This document shows, in pieces, positions 1 through 8,773 of a stretch of 64,000 bases of DNA (position 1 is its first letter; each line of letters starts with the position of its first letter). Under the pieces are notes generated by a model. It was given only the letters and a program-made list of their open reading frames with translations, made no database searches and was not told the origin of the DNA. The translations under genes and the position numbers were made by a program. Source of the DNA: an uncultured Bacteroidales bacterium (GTDB taxonomy: Bacteria; Bacteroidota; Bacteroidia; Bacteroidales; CAIWKO01); assembly GCA_903913285.1 (NCBI GenBank), contig CAIWKO010000032.1, positions 19,476 to 83,475 on the forward strand. Direction: 5' to 3'.

Positions 1-12
1 AAATATTTTTAG

Positions 13-20
13 TAATTTTG
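13..20 (+). promoter_or_regulatory. Bacteroidetes -7 promoter box
   Basis: TAATTTTG fits the Bacteroidetes consensus TAnnTTTG and lies 27 bp before the ATG at 47. The -33 element would fall outside the window, so only half the promoter can be seen. Confidence 0.5.
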
Positions 21-46
21 CACTTTATTTTTAAAACAAAATAATC

Positions 47-784
47 ATGAGCTTATATAACGAACAAAATTATTCGGGCATCAATAACGAAGCCATAAAG
101 GGCACTGCCGTTCTGTCGAGAACATTCATTTCACGGGTTTTCACCTGGATGACCTTAGCGCTTACCATAACAGCCATAACATCATTTTTATGGGCATCCA
201 CTCCCTCGCTGATGGAACTATTGATAAATCCTGACGGAAGAGGACTTTCTATATTCGGATGGGTTGTGATGTTTGCACCATTGGGTTTTGTTTTGCTGAT
301 GTCGTTCGGGTTTCAGAAATTATCAGCACCGTTGATGATACTATTATTCATCGTGTATTCGGTGATCATGGGTATGAGTTTAAGTTTTATTTTTCTGATA
401 TATCATTTGGGCACTATCGGGGTCACTTTCGGAATAACCGCCGGCATGTTCGGAGCGATGGCAATCACAGGCTATATTACCAAAACCGACCTCACCAAAT
501 TCGGTTCCATCCTCATCATGGGTGTGTTCGGGTTGATACTTGCCATGGTGATCAACTTTTTTATGAAGAGCAGCATGATGGATTATATTATCAGCGTAAT
601 TGGAGTGCTGATATTTACCGGATTGACGGCTTATGATGTTCAAAAACTGAAACGCATCGGCACCACCATCGACAACGGAACGGCAGCCGCCACAAAGATG
701 TCGATCATGGGTGCACTTACTTTATATCTTGATTTTATTAATCTCTTCTTATTTATGCTTCGCCTGATGGGTGGCAGAAAATAG
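47..784 (+). CDS. Bax inhibitor-1 / YccA family membrane protein
   Basis: A 245-residue integral inner-membrane protein with about seven hydrophobic segments from residue 28 to the C-terminus. It fits the Bax inhibitor-1 (TMBIM/YccA/YetJ) family in length and in its two C-terminal aspartates, D197 (AYDVQKLK) and D229 (YLDFINLF), which correspond to the di-aspartyl pH sensor described for the Bacillus YetJ calcium leak channel. The family is linked to ion leak and, for YccA, to control of FtsH proteolysis; which applies here cannot be read from sequence. fabD follows after 26 bp on the same strand, so the two may be co-transcribed, though no functional link is known. Confidence 0.93.
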   Translation: MSLYNEQNYSGINNEAIKGTAVLSRTFISRVFTWMTLALTITAITSFLWASTPSLMELLINPDGRGLSIFGWVVMFAPLGFVLLMSFGFQKLSAPLMILLFIVYSVIMGMSLSFIFLIYHLGTIGVTFGITAGMFGAMAITGYITKTDLTKFGSILIMGVFGLILAMVINFFMKSSMMDYIISVIGVLIFTGLTAYDVQKLKRIGTTIDNGTAAATKMSIMGALTLYLDFINLFLFMLRLMGGRK

Positions 785-810
785 AACTATTATTTAACCA
801 AAATATTTTT

Positions 811-1692
811 ATGAAAGCTTACGTTTTTCCCGGACAAGGTGCCCAGTATGTAGGAATGGGTAAAGATCTTTACGAAAGATTTCCTTTAGCCAAAGATATG
901 TTCGAACAGGCAAATGATATTCTGGGTTTCCGCATCACCGACCTGATGTTTGCCGGAACCGACGAAGACCTGCGTCAGACGAATGTTACGCAGCCTGCTA
1001 TTTTTCTGCATTCGGTGATATTGGCTGCCGTGATGGGCAACAGTTTCACTCCCGAAATGGTAGCCGGCCATTCGCTGGGCGAATTTTCGGCTTTGGTGGC
1101 CAGCAAAGCGCTCACCTTCGACGACGGTTTGCGTCTGGTTTCGCAACGTGCAGAAGCCATGCAACGTGCCTGTGAAAAAGCTCCGTCGACCATGGCCGCC
1201 ATCATCGGCCTTGACGACAATAAAGTTGAAGCCATTTTGAAAACCATTGACGATATTGTTGTGCCGGCCAATTATAACAGTCCCGGACAACTGGTTATTT
1301 CGGGCACGATGAGCGGCATCGACAAAGCCTGCGAACTGATAAAAGCAGGCGGCGCCCGCAGAGCCTTACCGCTCAAAGTGGGCGGAGCCTTCCATTCGCC
1401 TTTGATGGAGCCTGCACGGGTTGATCTGGCAAAAGCTATTGATACTACCACCTTCCATAAACCCATTTGTCCGGTATATCAAAATGTGAATGCCATGCCT
1501 TTCACCGATCCGGAAAGCATTAAAAAGAACCTGAACGCCCAGCTCACATCTCCGGTTTTGTGGACACAGATCGTTACCAACATGGTTGCCGACGGTGGAA
1601 GTGTTTTTGTAGAAGTAGGTCCGGGAACAGTATTGCAGGGTTTGGTGAAGAAAATCGCTCCGGAGGTAGAAGCGATGAGTGCAGAGATCTAA
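811..1692 (+). CDS. fabD: malonyl-CoA:ACP transacylase
   Basis: A 293-residue cytosolic enzyme that loads malonyl groups from CoA onto acyl carrier protein for fatty acid synthesis. The N-terminal GQGAQYVGMG oxyanion motif, the nucleophile S88 in GHSLGEF, R113 (binds the malonyl carboxylate in the family) and H195 in AFHSPLM are all present, and the length is normal, so it should be active. It is separated from the usual fab/acpP genes. Its stop codon overlaps the convergent PHP phosphatase gene by 4 bp, so no terminator separates the two transcripts. Confidence 0.97.
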   Translation: MKAYVFPGQGAQYVGMGKDLYERFPLAKDMFEQANDILGFRITDLMFAGTDEDLRQTNVTQPAIFLHSVILAAVMGNSFTPEMVAGHSLGEFSALVASKALTFDDGLRLVSQRAEAMQRACEKAPSTMAAIIGLDDNKVEAILKTIDDIVVPANYNSPGQLVISGTMSGIDKACELIKAGGARRALPLKVGGAFHSPLMEPARVDLAKAIDTTTFHKPICPVYQNVNAMPFTDPESIKKNLNAQLTSPVLWTQIVTNMVADGGSVFVEVGPGTVLQGLVKKIAPEVEAMSAEI

Positions 1693-2438
1693 TCTAAGAA
1701 GTCATTATTTTTAATAGCATTAGTACGCGTAAGTTTTTCGAAAAGCTTGCCTGCGAATGCTTTTTTATAGAATGCAAACTGGCTTTGATGGTGCATGTCG
1801 GAACCAATGAAATCAACCATCTGATTTTCGATAAGCCATTTGGCCGCTTTGTTCACTTCCGACGAATAGATATCGGTGAGCGAAAGCAAATTCATCTGAA
1901 AAAAAACCTCACGATCTTTGAGCGCTTTATAAGCAGGCAGGTCGTCGTGGAAAAAAGTATAGCGTTCGGGATGCGCCAGCACTATATGATATCCGCTTGA
2001 TTGCAGTTCGAAAAGCAATGCAGAAAAATCGGGATGTTGGCTAAAACCTGATAATTCGACCAGCAGGAATTTATTGCCGAACGTGAGCAGGTCGCCTTTT
2101 TCGAATAAGGTGCGGAAGCCATCATCAATCATATATTCGGCCGCAACATCAACACCGATGTCTATGGCTGCCTTTAGTAGCTTCGCTTTAAATCTTTCGA
2201 AATGAGAAGTGATCCTTTCGGAGGTGTTTTTAGGAAAGTCGAGAGAAATATGCGGAGTTGCAATAATTTTTCTGATGCCGTTCTGCATCATAAAACCTAT
2301 CATTTGGTTTGATTCTTCTGTAGAAATAGCTCCGTCGTCGATGTGGGGGATGACATGTGAATGAATATCGACAGTATAGTTACTCTTGATCTGCTGCGGC
2401 AGGCTCTTATTTTTATTAATGAAACTAAATAAGCCCAT
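1689..2438 (-). CDS. PHP-type tyrosine-protein phosphatase, CpsB/YwqE-like
   Basis: A 249-residue PHP-domain metal-dependent phosphatase of the CpsB/CapC/YwqE class, which removes phosphate from tyrosine kinases that control polysaccharide export. The metal-binding signature DIHSHVIPHIDDG is at residues 24-36, followed by ATPH, AHPERY and GSDMHH. It is the last gene of the sugar operon and its start lies inside the end of the epimerase gene (14-bp overlap), which supports a role in regulating surface polysaccharide. No cognate Wzc-type kinase is visible in the window. The family call is firm; the substrate is inferred from context. Confidence 0.88.
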   Translation of the reverse strand: MGLFSFINKNKSLPQQIKSNYTVDIHSHVIPHIDDGAISTEESNQMIGFMMQNGIRKIIATPHISLDFPKNTSERITSHFERFKAKLLKAAIDIGVDVAAEYMIDDGFRTLFEKGDLLTFGNKFLLVELSGFSQHPDFSALLFELQSSGYHIVLAHPERYTFFHDDLPAYKALKDREVFFQMNLLSLTDIYSSEVNKAAKWLIENQMVDFIGSDMHHQSQFAFYKKAFAGKLFEKLTRTNAIKNNDFLD

Positions 2439-3432
2439 CTAACAAATGAATGTTTTGTTTGAACCAGTCGAAAGTTATTTTTATGCCTTCTTGTATTTTA
2501 ACCTGAGGGGCAAACCCAAGCAAAGTTTTTGCTTTTGAAATATCGGCTAAGGAATCTTTGATATCGCCCGGGCGTTCGTCGCGATAGTTTGGCGATAGAG
2601 AGGACCCGGAAATTTGTTTTAAAATATCAAACAATTCATTAACACTGGTTCTGTCGCCACAAGCAATATTAAATACGTTACTCAGGGCAAGAGCGTTTGT
2701 TGTAAAAACAGCCTTGATATTAGCCTGAACAGCATTTTCGACAAAGGTGAAATCGCGTGTCTGGCTTCCGTCGCCATTGATATACGGAGCAGAATTGTGG
2801 AGCAAACCCGACATGAAAAGTGGAATAGCCGCAGCATAAGCCCCCTGAGGACTTTGGTTGGGACCAAATACATTAAAATAGCGCAGTCCAATGATTTCCA
2901 GATCGTAGCATTTAGCAAAAACATTGGCGTAAAGTTCGTTCACGTATTTTGAAACGGCATAGGGTGACAATGGATTGCCGATATTACTTTCTGTTTTGGG
3001 CAAACACGGGCTGTCGCCATAAACAGAGGAGGAACTTGCATAAACAAACCTTTTAATTCCGCTTTCTTTTGCAGCCACCAACATGTTGAGAAACCCGTCG
3101 ACATTGGATTGGTTTGTTGCGATAGGATCCTTAATGGAGCGTGGAACCGAACCAAGAGCTGCTTGATGCAAAACATAATCGATGCCTTCACAAGCCTTCA
3201 TACACAGTTGAGCATCGCGGATATCGCCCTGTATGAATTCAACGTTTGATAAGGATTCGAAAGGTTCGATATTCCTCCTGAAACCGGTGGAAAGATTATC
3301 GAGTATCCGCACTTTACCCGCATGATGTTTCACGAGATATTCAACAATATTTGAACCGATAAAACCTGCACCGCCTGTTACCAGAAAGCTGAAGTTGTTT
3401 AAATTCTCGGTATGATGTGGAGTTTTATACAT
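2425..3432 (-). CDS. NAD-dependent epimerase, UDP-GlcNAc 4-epimerase (WbpP/TviC) type
   Basis: A 335-residue extended short-chain dehydrogenase that should interconvert UDP-GlcNAc and UDP-GalNAc (or their uronates). It shows the NAD-binding glycine motif TGGAGFIGSNIVE, the ASSSSVYGDSP serine stretch and the catalytic Y-x3-K in YAVSKY. The FGPNQSPQGAYAAAIPLF stretch and the roughly 17-residue N-terminal extension before the first strand are typical of the WbpP/TviC group rather than GalE. It sits 1 bp after rmlB in the operon. Substrate is inferred from subfamily features. Confidence 0.85.
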   Translation of the reverse strand: MYKTPHHTENLNNFSFLVTGGAGFIGSNIVEYLVKHHAGKVRILDNLSTGFRRNIEPFESLSNVEFIQGDIRDAQLCMKACEGIDYVLHQAALGSVPRSIKDPIATNQSNVDGFLNMLVAAKESGIKRFVYASSSSVYGDSPCLPKTESNIGNPLSPYAVSKYVNELYANVFAKCYDLEIIGLRYFNVFGPNQSPQGAYAAAIPLFMSGLLHNSAPYINGDGSQTRDFTFVENAVQANIKAVFTTNALALSNVFNIACGDRTSVNELFDILKQISGSSLSPNYRDERPGDIKDSLADISKAKTLLGFAPQVKIQEGIKITFDWFKQNIHLLDGLI

Positions 3433-3433
3433 G

Positions 3434-4492
3434 CTATCGGTTATGATATTGCTGTTCGTAATATTTCAGATAATCGCCGCTGGTGATATTTTTCAACCAG
3501 GATTCGTTAGCCAAATACCAATCGACGGTTTTTTCGAGTCCTTCTTCGAATTGCAGCGAAGGTTTCCAACCCAATTCGGCAGTAAGTTTTGTTGAATCGA
3601 TTGCGTAGCGCAGATCGTGGCCTGCACGGTCTTTCACATAGGTTATCAGTTGAGCTGAAGTTCCTGGAGTTCTGCCGAGTTTTTTATCCATGATCTTGCA
3701 GAGTAAATGAACCAGATCGATATTTTTCCATTCGTTATAACCGCCGATATTATAAGTTTCGCCGTTAACGCCTTTATGAAAAATAATGTCGATAGCCCGT
3801 GCATGATCGACCACATAAAGCCAATCGCGCACGTTTTTACCTTCACCATAAACCGGAAGAGGTTTATTGGTCATGATATTATTGATCATGAGCGGGATCA
3901 GTTTTTCGGGGAAATGATTCGGCCCATAATTGTTCGAACAATTTGAGACCACAACAGGCAGCCCGAAAGTGTGAAAATATGCCCGTACCAGATGATCGGA
4001 ACTGGCTTTGGAAGCAGAGTAAGGACTACGGGGATCGTAAGCGGTTTCTTCGGTAAAGAACCCTTCTTCACCCAATGAACCATAAACCTCGTCGGTTGAA
4101 ATATGATAGAAACGTTTCCCATCAGTATTGTCTTTCCAAAGGCTTCGGGCAGCGTTTAGCAAAGTAACTGTACCAATGATATTGGTATAAACAAATTCCA
4201 TCGGATTTGAAATAGAACGATCGACATGTGATTCGGCAGCCAAATGGATCACGCCATCGAACTGATATTGCTGAAACAGTTTTTGAATGAAATCTCCGTC
4301 GGTAATGTCGCCTTTTACAAAAGTATAATTAGTATTTTTTTCAATGTCGGTGAGATTTTGAAGATTGCCGGCATAGGTAAGTTTATCGAGATTTATGATG
4401 TTGTAATCAGGATATTTATTCACAAATAGACGCACGACGTGCGACCCGATAAACCCGGCACCTCCGGTGATCAACAATGTTTTATTTCCCAT
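3434..4492 (-). CDS. rfbB: dTDP-glucose 4,6-dehydratase
   Basis: A 352-residue extended SDR that converts dTDP-glucose to dTDP-4-keto-6-deoxyglucose, the branch point for rhamnose and amino-deoxyhexoses. The fingerprint is clear: TGGAGFIGSHVVR, the active-site STDEVYGSLG (Asp-Glu pair specific to the dehydratases) and YSASKASSDH with the catalytic Tyr and Lys. Partner genes rfbA, rfbC and rfbD are not in this operon; the nucleotidyltransferase at 37.5-38.5 kb is a remote candidate for the missing first step. Confidence 0.95.
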   Translation of the reverse strand: MGNKTLLITGGAGFIGSHVVRLFVNKYPDYNIINLDKLTYAGNLQNLTDIEKNTNYTFVKGDITDGDFIQKLFQQYQFDGVIHLAAESHVDRSISNPMEFVYTNIIGTVTLLNAARSLWKDNTDGKRFYHISTDEVYGSLGEEGFFTEETAYDPRSPYSASKASSDHLVRAYFHTFGLPVVVSNCSNNYGPNHFPEKLIPLMINNIMTNKPLPVYGEGKNVRDWLYVVDHARAIDIIFHKGVNGETYNIGGYNEWKNIDLVHLLCKIMDKKLGRTPGTSAQLITYVKDRAGHDLRYAIDSTKLTAELGWKPSLQFEEGLEKTVDWYLANESWLKNITSGDYLKYYEQQYHNR

Positions 4493-4502
4493 AATAAATA
4501 TT

Positions 4503-5525
4503 TTATTTATTTTTTTCAGCTAGTTTTTTTTCCCAGTTCCAGGCAGAAAGTGTCATATCGTCAAGTCCTTTTTCGGCTTTCCAACCCAGAACTTTGTTTG
4601 CCAAACTTGTTTCGGCCCAGATTTTTTCAACATCGCCTGCTCTTCGATCAGTAATTTTATAATTGAGTTTAAGTCCTGAAACACGCTCAAAGGAATGAAT
4701 GACCTCTATGACTGAATACCCAATGCCGGTACCCAAATTAAAGATTTCACAATTCTCTTCATTCTTTTTTCCGATTAAACGCGAAAGGGCAGATATGTGT
4801 GCTTTGGCCAGATCAACCACATGGATATAGTCTCTGATGCAAGTGCCATCAGGAGTATTATAATCATTGCCGAAGACATTCAAGAAAGGACGTTTTCCGA
4901 TAGCTGTTTGTGTTATGAATGGTACAAGACAGTTGGGAACGCCTATAGGTAATTCGCCGATCAGAGCAGATTCGTGTGCTCCGATGGGATTAAAATAACG
5001 AAGCAAAATAGCCTTTAACTTACCCGAATGTATTGTATCCGATATTATTTCTTCGCAGATCTGTTTAGTATTTCCATACGGAGACAAAGCTTTCTGAACG
5101 GAAGCATTTTCATCGACAGGGAGGGTTTCGGGCTGACCGTAAACTGTACAAGAGGATGAAAATACCAAACTTGTAATATTGAATTCCTGCATAGAATTTA
5201 ACAGGTTGACCAAAGAAAAAAGATTATTCTGATAGTATTTCAATGGAAGTTCAGTAGATTCCCCAACAGCTTTGAATGCAGCAAAATGAATTACACCAAC
5301 AATATCTGGATGTTTTGAAAACAAGGCTTTGGTTTCACCGGCATTTGTCAGATCCATTTTTTCAAATATGGGTCTGATATGGGTTATTAGTTCAATGGAA
5401 TCGACCACATCAGCATACGAATTGGATAAATTATCGGCTATTACAACATCAAAGCCTTGTTGTTGCAATTCAACGATAGTGTGAGCGCCAATATAGCCGG
5501 TTCCGCCGGTTACCAGAATTTTCAT
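4503..5525 (-). CDS. galE: UDP-glucose 4-epimerase
   Basis: A 340-residue GalE-type SDR that interconverts UDP-glucose and UDP-galactose. It has TGGTGYIGAHT at the N-terminus, the SSSCTVYGQPE motif, YGNTK with catalytic Tyr and Lys, and the RYFNPIGAHESALIGE stretch typical of GalE. It follows the dehydrogenase by 4 bp and precedes rfbB by 10 bp, so translation is probably coupled across the operon. With the WbpP-type enzyme it gives this operon two different 4-epimerases. Confidence 0.95.
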   Translation of the reverse strand: MKILVTGGTGYIGAHTIVELQQQGFDVVIADNLSNSYADVVDSIELITHIRPIFEKMDLTNAGETKALFSKHPDIVGVIHFAAFKAVGESTELPLKYYQNNLFSLVNLLNSMQEFNITSLVFSSSCTVYGQPETLPVDENASVQKALSPYGNTKQICEEIISDTIHSGKLKAILLRYFNPIGAHESALIGELPIGVPNCLVPFITQTAIGKRPFLNVFGNDYNTPDGTCIRDYIHVVDLAKAHISALSRLIGKKNEENCEIFNLGTGIGYSVIEVIHSFERVSGLKLNYKITDRRAGDVEKIWAETSLANKVLGWKAEKGLDDMTLSAWNWEKKLAEKNK

Positions 5526-5529
5526 TTAT

Positions 5530-6825
5530 TTACAAACTCCAATAGGTTAAATCTTTGATTTTAGAACGATACATACCTTTGATATCAACCAGGATACATT
5601 TATCTGCGGCTATAGTTTTAAAATAATCTTCGTTCATTTTAGTATAGGCATCATGAGAAACAGCAACAATAATAGCATCGTACTTACCACTGGGGTTTTC
5701 AACCATATCAAAACCGTATTCGTGCTTTACTTCTCCGGCATTAGCGTGAGGGTCGACAATATCTACAGATACTCCATAAGTTTTGAATTCACTGATCACA
5801 TCAGCAACTCTCGAATTGCGAATATCGGAAACATTTTCTTTAAATGTTACGCCCATTACAAGTACACGTGATGATAAAACGTTTTTACCAGCTGCAATAA
5901 TTTTCTTTACAGTTTGTTTTGCCACATAAAAACCCATAGAATCATTTACGAAACGACCGGAATTGATAATTTGTGCATGATACCTGAACTCTTTTGCTTT
6001 ATACGTGAGGTAATACGGGTCAACGCCAATGCAATGTCCCCCAACCAGACCCGGATAGAATTTTAAAAAATTCCATTTAGTTCCGGCTGCTTCAAGCACT
6101 TCAAGAGTGTTGATGCCCATACGGTTGAAAATAATAGATAATTCATTCATCAAAGCAATGTTGACATCACGTTGGGTGTTCTCAATAATTTTTGCAGATT
6201 CAGCAACTTTGATACACGAGGCTTTATGAACACCTGCAGTAACTACTAATTCATAAACATTTGCAACAATTTGCAACGATTCATCATCGCAACCAGACAC
6301 AACTTTTGTAATGGTGGTAATTGTATGATCTTTATCACCAGGGTTGATACGTTCGGGAGAAAACCCAACTTTAAAATCTTTGACGAATTTTAATCCCGAC
6401 ATTTCTTCCAAAATAGGAATACAATCTTCCTCGGTGCAACCCGGATATACCGTAGATTCGTAAACAACGTAATCTCCTTTTTTCAGAACTTTTCCAACCG
6501 TGCGAGTTGCCGCGAGTAAGGGTCTAAGATCGGGTAAGTTATGATTATCGATAGGTGTAGGTACTGCAACGATATGAAATGTTGCATCTTTAAGATCCTC
6601 AAGTTTTGCTGTAAAAAGAATATCACATCCTTCGAAAGCAGAAGAAGGCAGTTCTTCGCTGGGATCGAGTTTGTTTTTCATCATTTCAACACGGTCTTTT
6701 TTAATATCGAAACCGATAACCTGAATTTTTTTTGCAAACTCTAATGCAATCGGTAACCCAACATATCCTAATCCGATTACAGATAATTTAGTTTGTTTTG
6801 CTAATAATTGTTCGTAAAGGTTCAT
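5530..6825 (-). CDS. UDP-N-acetylhexosamine 6-dehydrogenase (TviB/WbpO-like)
   Basis: A 431-residue nucleotide-sugar dehydrogenase of the UDP-Glc/GDP-Man dehydrogenase superfamily, which oxidises C6 of a UDP-HexNAc to the uronic acid using two NAD. The N-terminal VIGLGYVGLPIALEFA Rossmann motif, ESTVYPGCTEEDC, FSPERINPGDK, and the catalytic-Cys motif GLVGGHCIGVDPYYL are all present. The YPGCTEEDC and PERINPGDK stretches resemble TviB/WbpO more than UDP-glucose dehydrogenase. In this operon it would feed UDP-HexNAc uronate to WbpB, WbpE and WbpD (the WbpA role). Whether it prefers GlcNAc or GalNAc cannot be told. Confidence 0.9.
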   Translation of the reverse strand: MNLYEQLLAKQTKLSVIGLGYVGLPIALEFAKKIQVIGFDIKKDRVEMMKNKLDPSEELPSSAFEGCDILFTAKLEDLKDATFHIVAVPTPIDNHNLPDLRPLLAATRTVGKVLKKGDYVVYESTVYPGCTEEDCIPILEEMSGLKFVKDFKVGFSPERINPGDKDHTITTITKVVSGCDDESLQIVANVYELVVTAGVHKASCIKVAESAKIIENTQRDVNIALMNELSIIFNRMGINTLEVLEAAGTKWNFLKFYPGLVGGHCIGVDPYYLTYKAKEFRYHAQIINSGRFVNDSMGFYVAKQTVKKIIAAGKNVLSSRVLVMGVTFKENVSDIRNSRVADVISEFKTYGVSVDIVDPHANAGEVKHEYGFDMVENPSGKYDAIIVAVSHDAYTKMNEDYFKTIAADKCILVDIKGMYRSKIKDLTYWSL

Positions 6826-6841
6826 AATGTAACTTTTAGTA

Positions 6842-7894
6842 TTACTTTTTTTTAATAAATTTTTTATCGCGTACAGCGTATATACGCTCTATTATTTCGA
6901 CGATTTTTAATCCTTCCAAAGCATTCGTTGTTATAGTTGTTCTCCCTTTTAGGGTGTCCACAACATTTTGTATAACAAAATGATGATTAGCAGCAGAACC
7001 TTTATAAGCCCCATAATCATTTGCAGGATTTGCAGGGTCAAGTTGCGGCATAGTATAATTTTGAATATGACAATATTCTACTTCGTTCATATATTGTCCG
7101 CCAATTTTGATGCTGCCTTTTGAACCAATGATCGTAATGCTGCTTTCGAGGTTAATATCCCATACTGAAGTAGAATAATTTATGCATCCAATACCACCAT
7201 TGATAAATTTAAAATTTACAAATCCGGAATCTTCAAAATCTGTAAGGTCTTTATGGTTATTATCGGAAAAAACGCCCTGAATATCGTTGATATCACCAAA
7301 AAGCCAATACATGATATCAATAAAGTGAGAGAATTGAGTAAATAATGTTCCGCCATCCAATTCCTGATCTCCCTTCCATTGGCCTTTTTTATAATATCGC
7401 TCATCTCGGTTCCAATAGCAATTCAACTGAACCAAAAATATCTCTCCAAGAGTCTTTTTTTCAATAACATCTTTTATCCATACTGAAGGAGGGGAATACC
7501 GGTTTTGCATTACAAGAAACAAATGTTTGGAAACCTGCAATGATTTATAAATAACCTGTTCGACAGACGATTTGGTCAATCCCATAGGTTTTTCGCATAC
7601 GACGTGTTTAAAAGCATTTAAACATTTAAAAGAGTGTTCAACATGTAAGCCATTCGGAGTGCAAACATTAACGACATCAATATCTAACCCCGAAGCAAGC
7701 AATTCGTCAATAGAATTTAAAAAAGGAACATTAAAAACTTCAATTCCGAGTTCGGTTTTAGGTTTAATATCGCAAAGGGCAATTAATTCCGCTTCAGGAT
7801 TACGAATGATCATTTCGGCATGACGTTTACCAATATGTCCACAGCCAACAACTGCGAATTTTATTTTATCATTTTCAGATTTCAATTTTGCCAT
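6842..7894 (-). CDS. wbpB: Gfo/Idh/MocA oxidoreductase, WbpB/WlbA-like
   Basis: A 350-residue oxidoreductase with an N-terminal Rossmann domain (FAVVGCGHIGKRHAEM) and the CEKPMGL motif whose lysine is catalytic in the family. In the 2,3-diacetamido uronate pathway WbpB oxidises C3 of UDP-GlcNAcA to a 3-keto sugar, the substrate for WbpE. The specific call rests on its position beside wbpD, wbpE and the uronate-forming dehydrogenase; the family alone has many substrates. It follows the small lipoprotein gene by 12 bp. Confidence 0.85.
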   Translation of the reverse strand: MAKLKSENDKIKFAVVGCGHIGKRHAEMIIRNPEAELIALCDIKPKTELGIEVFNVPFLNSIDELLASGLDIDVVNVCTPNGLHVEHSFKCLNAFKHVVCEKPMGLTKSSVEQVIYKSLQVSKHLFLVMQNRYSPPSVWIKDVIEKKTLGEIFLVQLNCYWNRDERYYKKGQWKGDQELDGGTLFTQFSHFIDIMYWLFGDINDIQGVFSDNNHKDLTDFEDSGFVNFKFINGGIGCINYSTSVWDINLESSITIIGSKGSIKIGGQYMNEVEYCHIQNYTMPQLDPANPANDYGAYKGSAANHHFVIQNVVDTLKGRTTITTNALEGLKIVEIIERIYAVRDKKFIKKK

Positions 7895-7906
7895 GATATA
7901 TGTGTT

Positions 7907-8173
7907 TTATTCACAAGTTGAAGTTGGACAAACCAATGTTCCTGCTTTGCAATTTTGAGTGGCAGTGTCGATGTAATTGTTTGTTTCATCTTTTCCGCAG
8001 GACTTAGTCATGTTGTCGATATTTGTTGTTAAAAAAGCACCGTTGCAGTTGACATCAAACATGCCTTTGCAAAATTCTTGTTTTTGATAAGTACAATCAT
8101 CGCATCCTGATTTTGAACAAGCAGAAAATACAATTAAGCAGAAAAAAAAGATTATTACTAATGATATCTTCAT
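7907..8173 (-). CDS. small cysteine-rich lipoprotein, function unknown
   Basis: An 88-residue protein with a lipoprotein signal (hydrophobic residues 3-17, lipobox FSAC with Cys19) followed by a short mature part rich in cysteine (CSKSGCDDC near the N-terminus and several more up to CPTSTCE at the end). The many cysteines suggest disulfides or metal binding in the periplasm or at the outer membrane. It lies inside the operon between wbpD and wbpB, 1 bp from wbpD and 12 bp from wbpB. I do not recognise the family, and nothing ties it to sugar synthesis beyond co-transcription. Confidence 0.8.
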   Translation of the reverse strand: MKISLVIIFFFCLIVFSACSKSGCDDCTYQKQEFCKGMFDVNCNGAFLTTNIDNMTKSCGKDETNNYIDTATQNCKAGTLVCPTSTCE

Positions 8174-8174
8174 T

Positions 8175-8753
8175 TTATTGGATTTTTAAAACTTTTCCGT
8201 TTTCGAATTTATAATTTTCTTTACTTTCGGGGCATACCGCGATTCCTTCAGCATTAAAATCCAATCTATGACCATATTCGCTGATCCAACCGATTTGTTT
8301 AGCCGGATTTCCAACAACTAAAGCATAAGGAGCAACTTCCTTTGTTACTACTGCTCCTGCGCCAATAAATGCATATTCGCCAATATCGTGTCCACAAACT
8401 ATTGTAGCATTTGCACCTATTGATGCTCCTTTTTTAACTACAGTTTTCACATATTGGTCTTTACGAATTATTGCACTTCGCGGATTAACAATATTTGTAA
8501 AAACCATTGAAGGTCCCAAGAAAACATCATCTTCACAAACAACTCCAGTATAAAGAGATACATTATTCTGTATTTTAACATTTTTGCCAAGGGTAACTCC
8601 GGGAGAGACAACAACATTTTGTCCGATATTACAATTTTCGCCAATGAGGCAATTTGTCATGATATGGGTAAAATGCCATATTTTTGTTCCGTTGCCTATT
8701 GTACAGCCCGAATCGATTATTGATGTTTCGTGTGCAAAAAAGTTTTTTTCCAT
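8175..8753 (-). CDS. wbpD: UDP-3-amino-sugar N-acetyltransferase, WbpD-like
   Basis: A 192-residue left-handed beta-helix acetyltransferase with hexapeptide repeats throughout (for example [50 protein letters not shown]). It should acetylate the 3-amino group made by WbpE, giving UDP-2,3-diacetamido-2,3-dideoxyglucuronate. Length, the early IWHFTH stretch and the C-terminal [11 protein letters not shown] motif fit WbpD/WlbB. It lies 20 bp after wbpE. The assignment combines family and neighbourhood. Confidence 0.88.
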   Translation of the reverse strand: MEKNFFAHETSIIDSGCTIGNGTKIWHFTHIMTNCLIGENCNIGQNVVVSPGVTLGKNVKIQNNVSLYTGVVCEDDVFLGPSMVFTNIVNPRSAIIRKDQYVKTVVKKGASIGANATIVCGHDIGEYAFIGAGAVVTKEVAPYALVVGNPAKQIGWISEYGHRLDFNAEGIAVCPESKENYKFENGKVLKIQ

Positions 8754-8773
8754 AAAGAAAAATTCACGATTTA

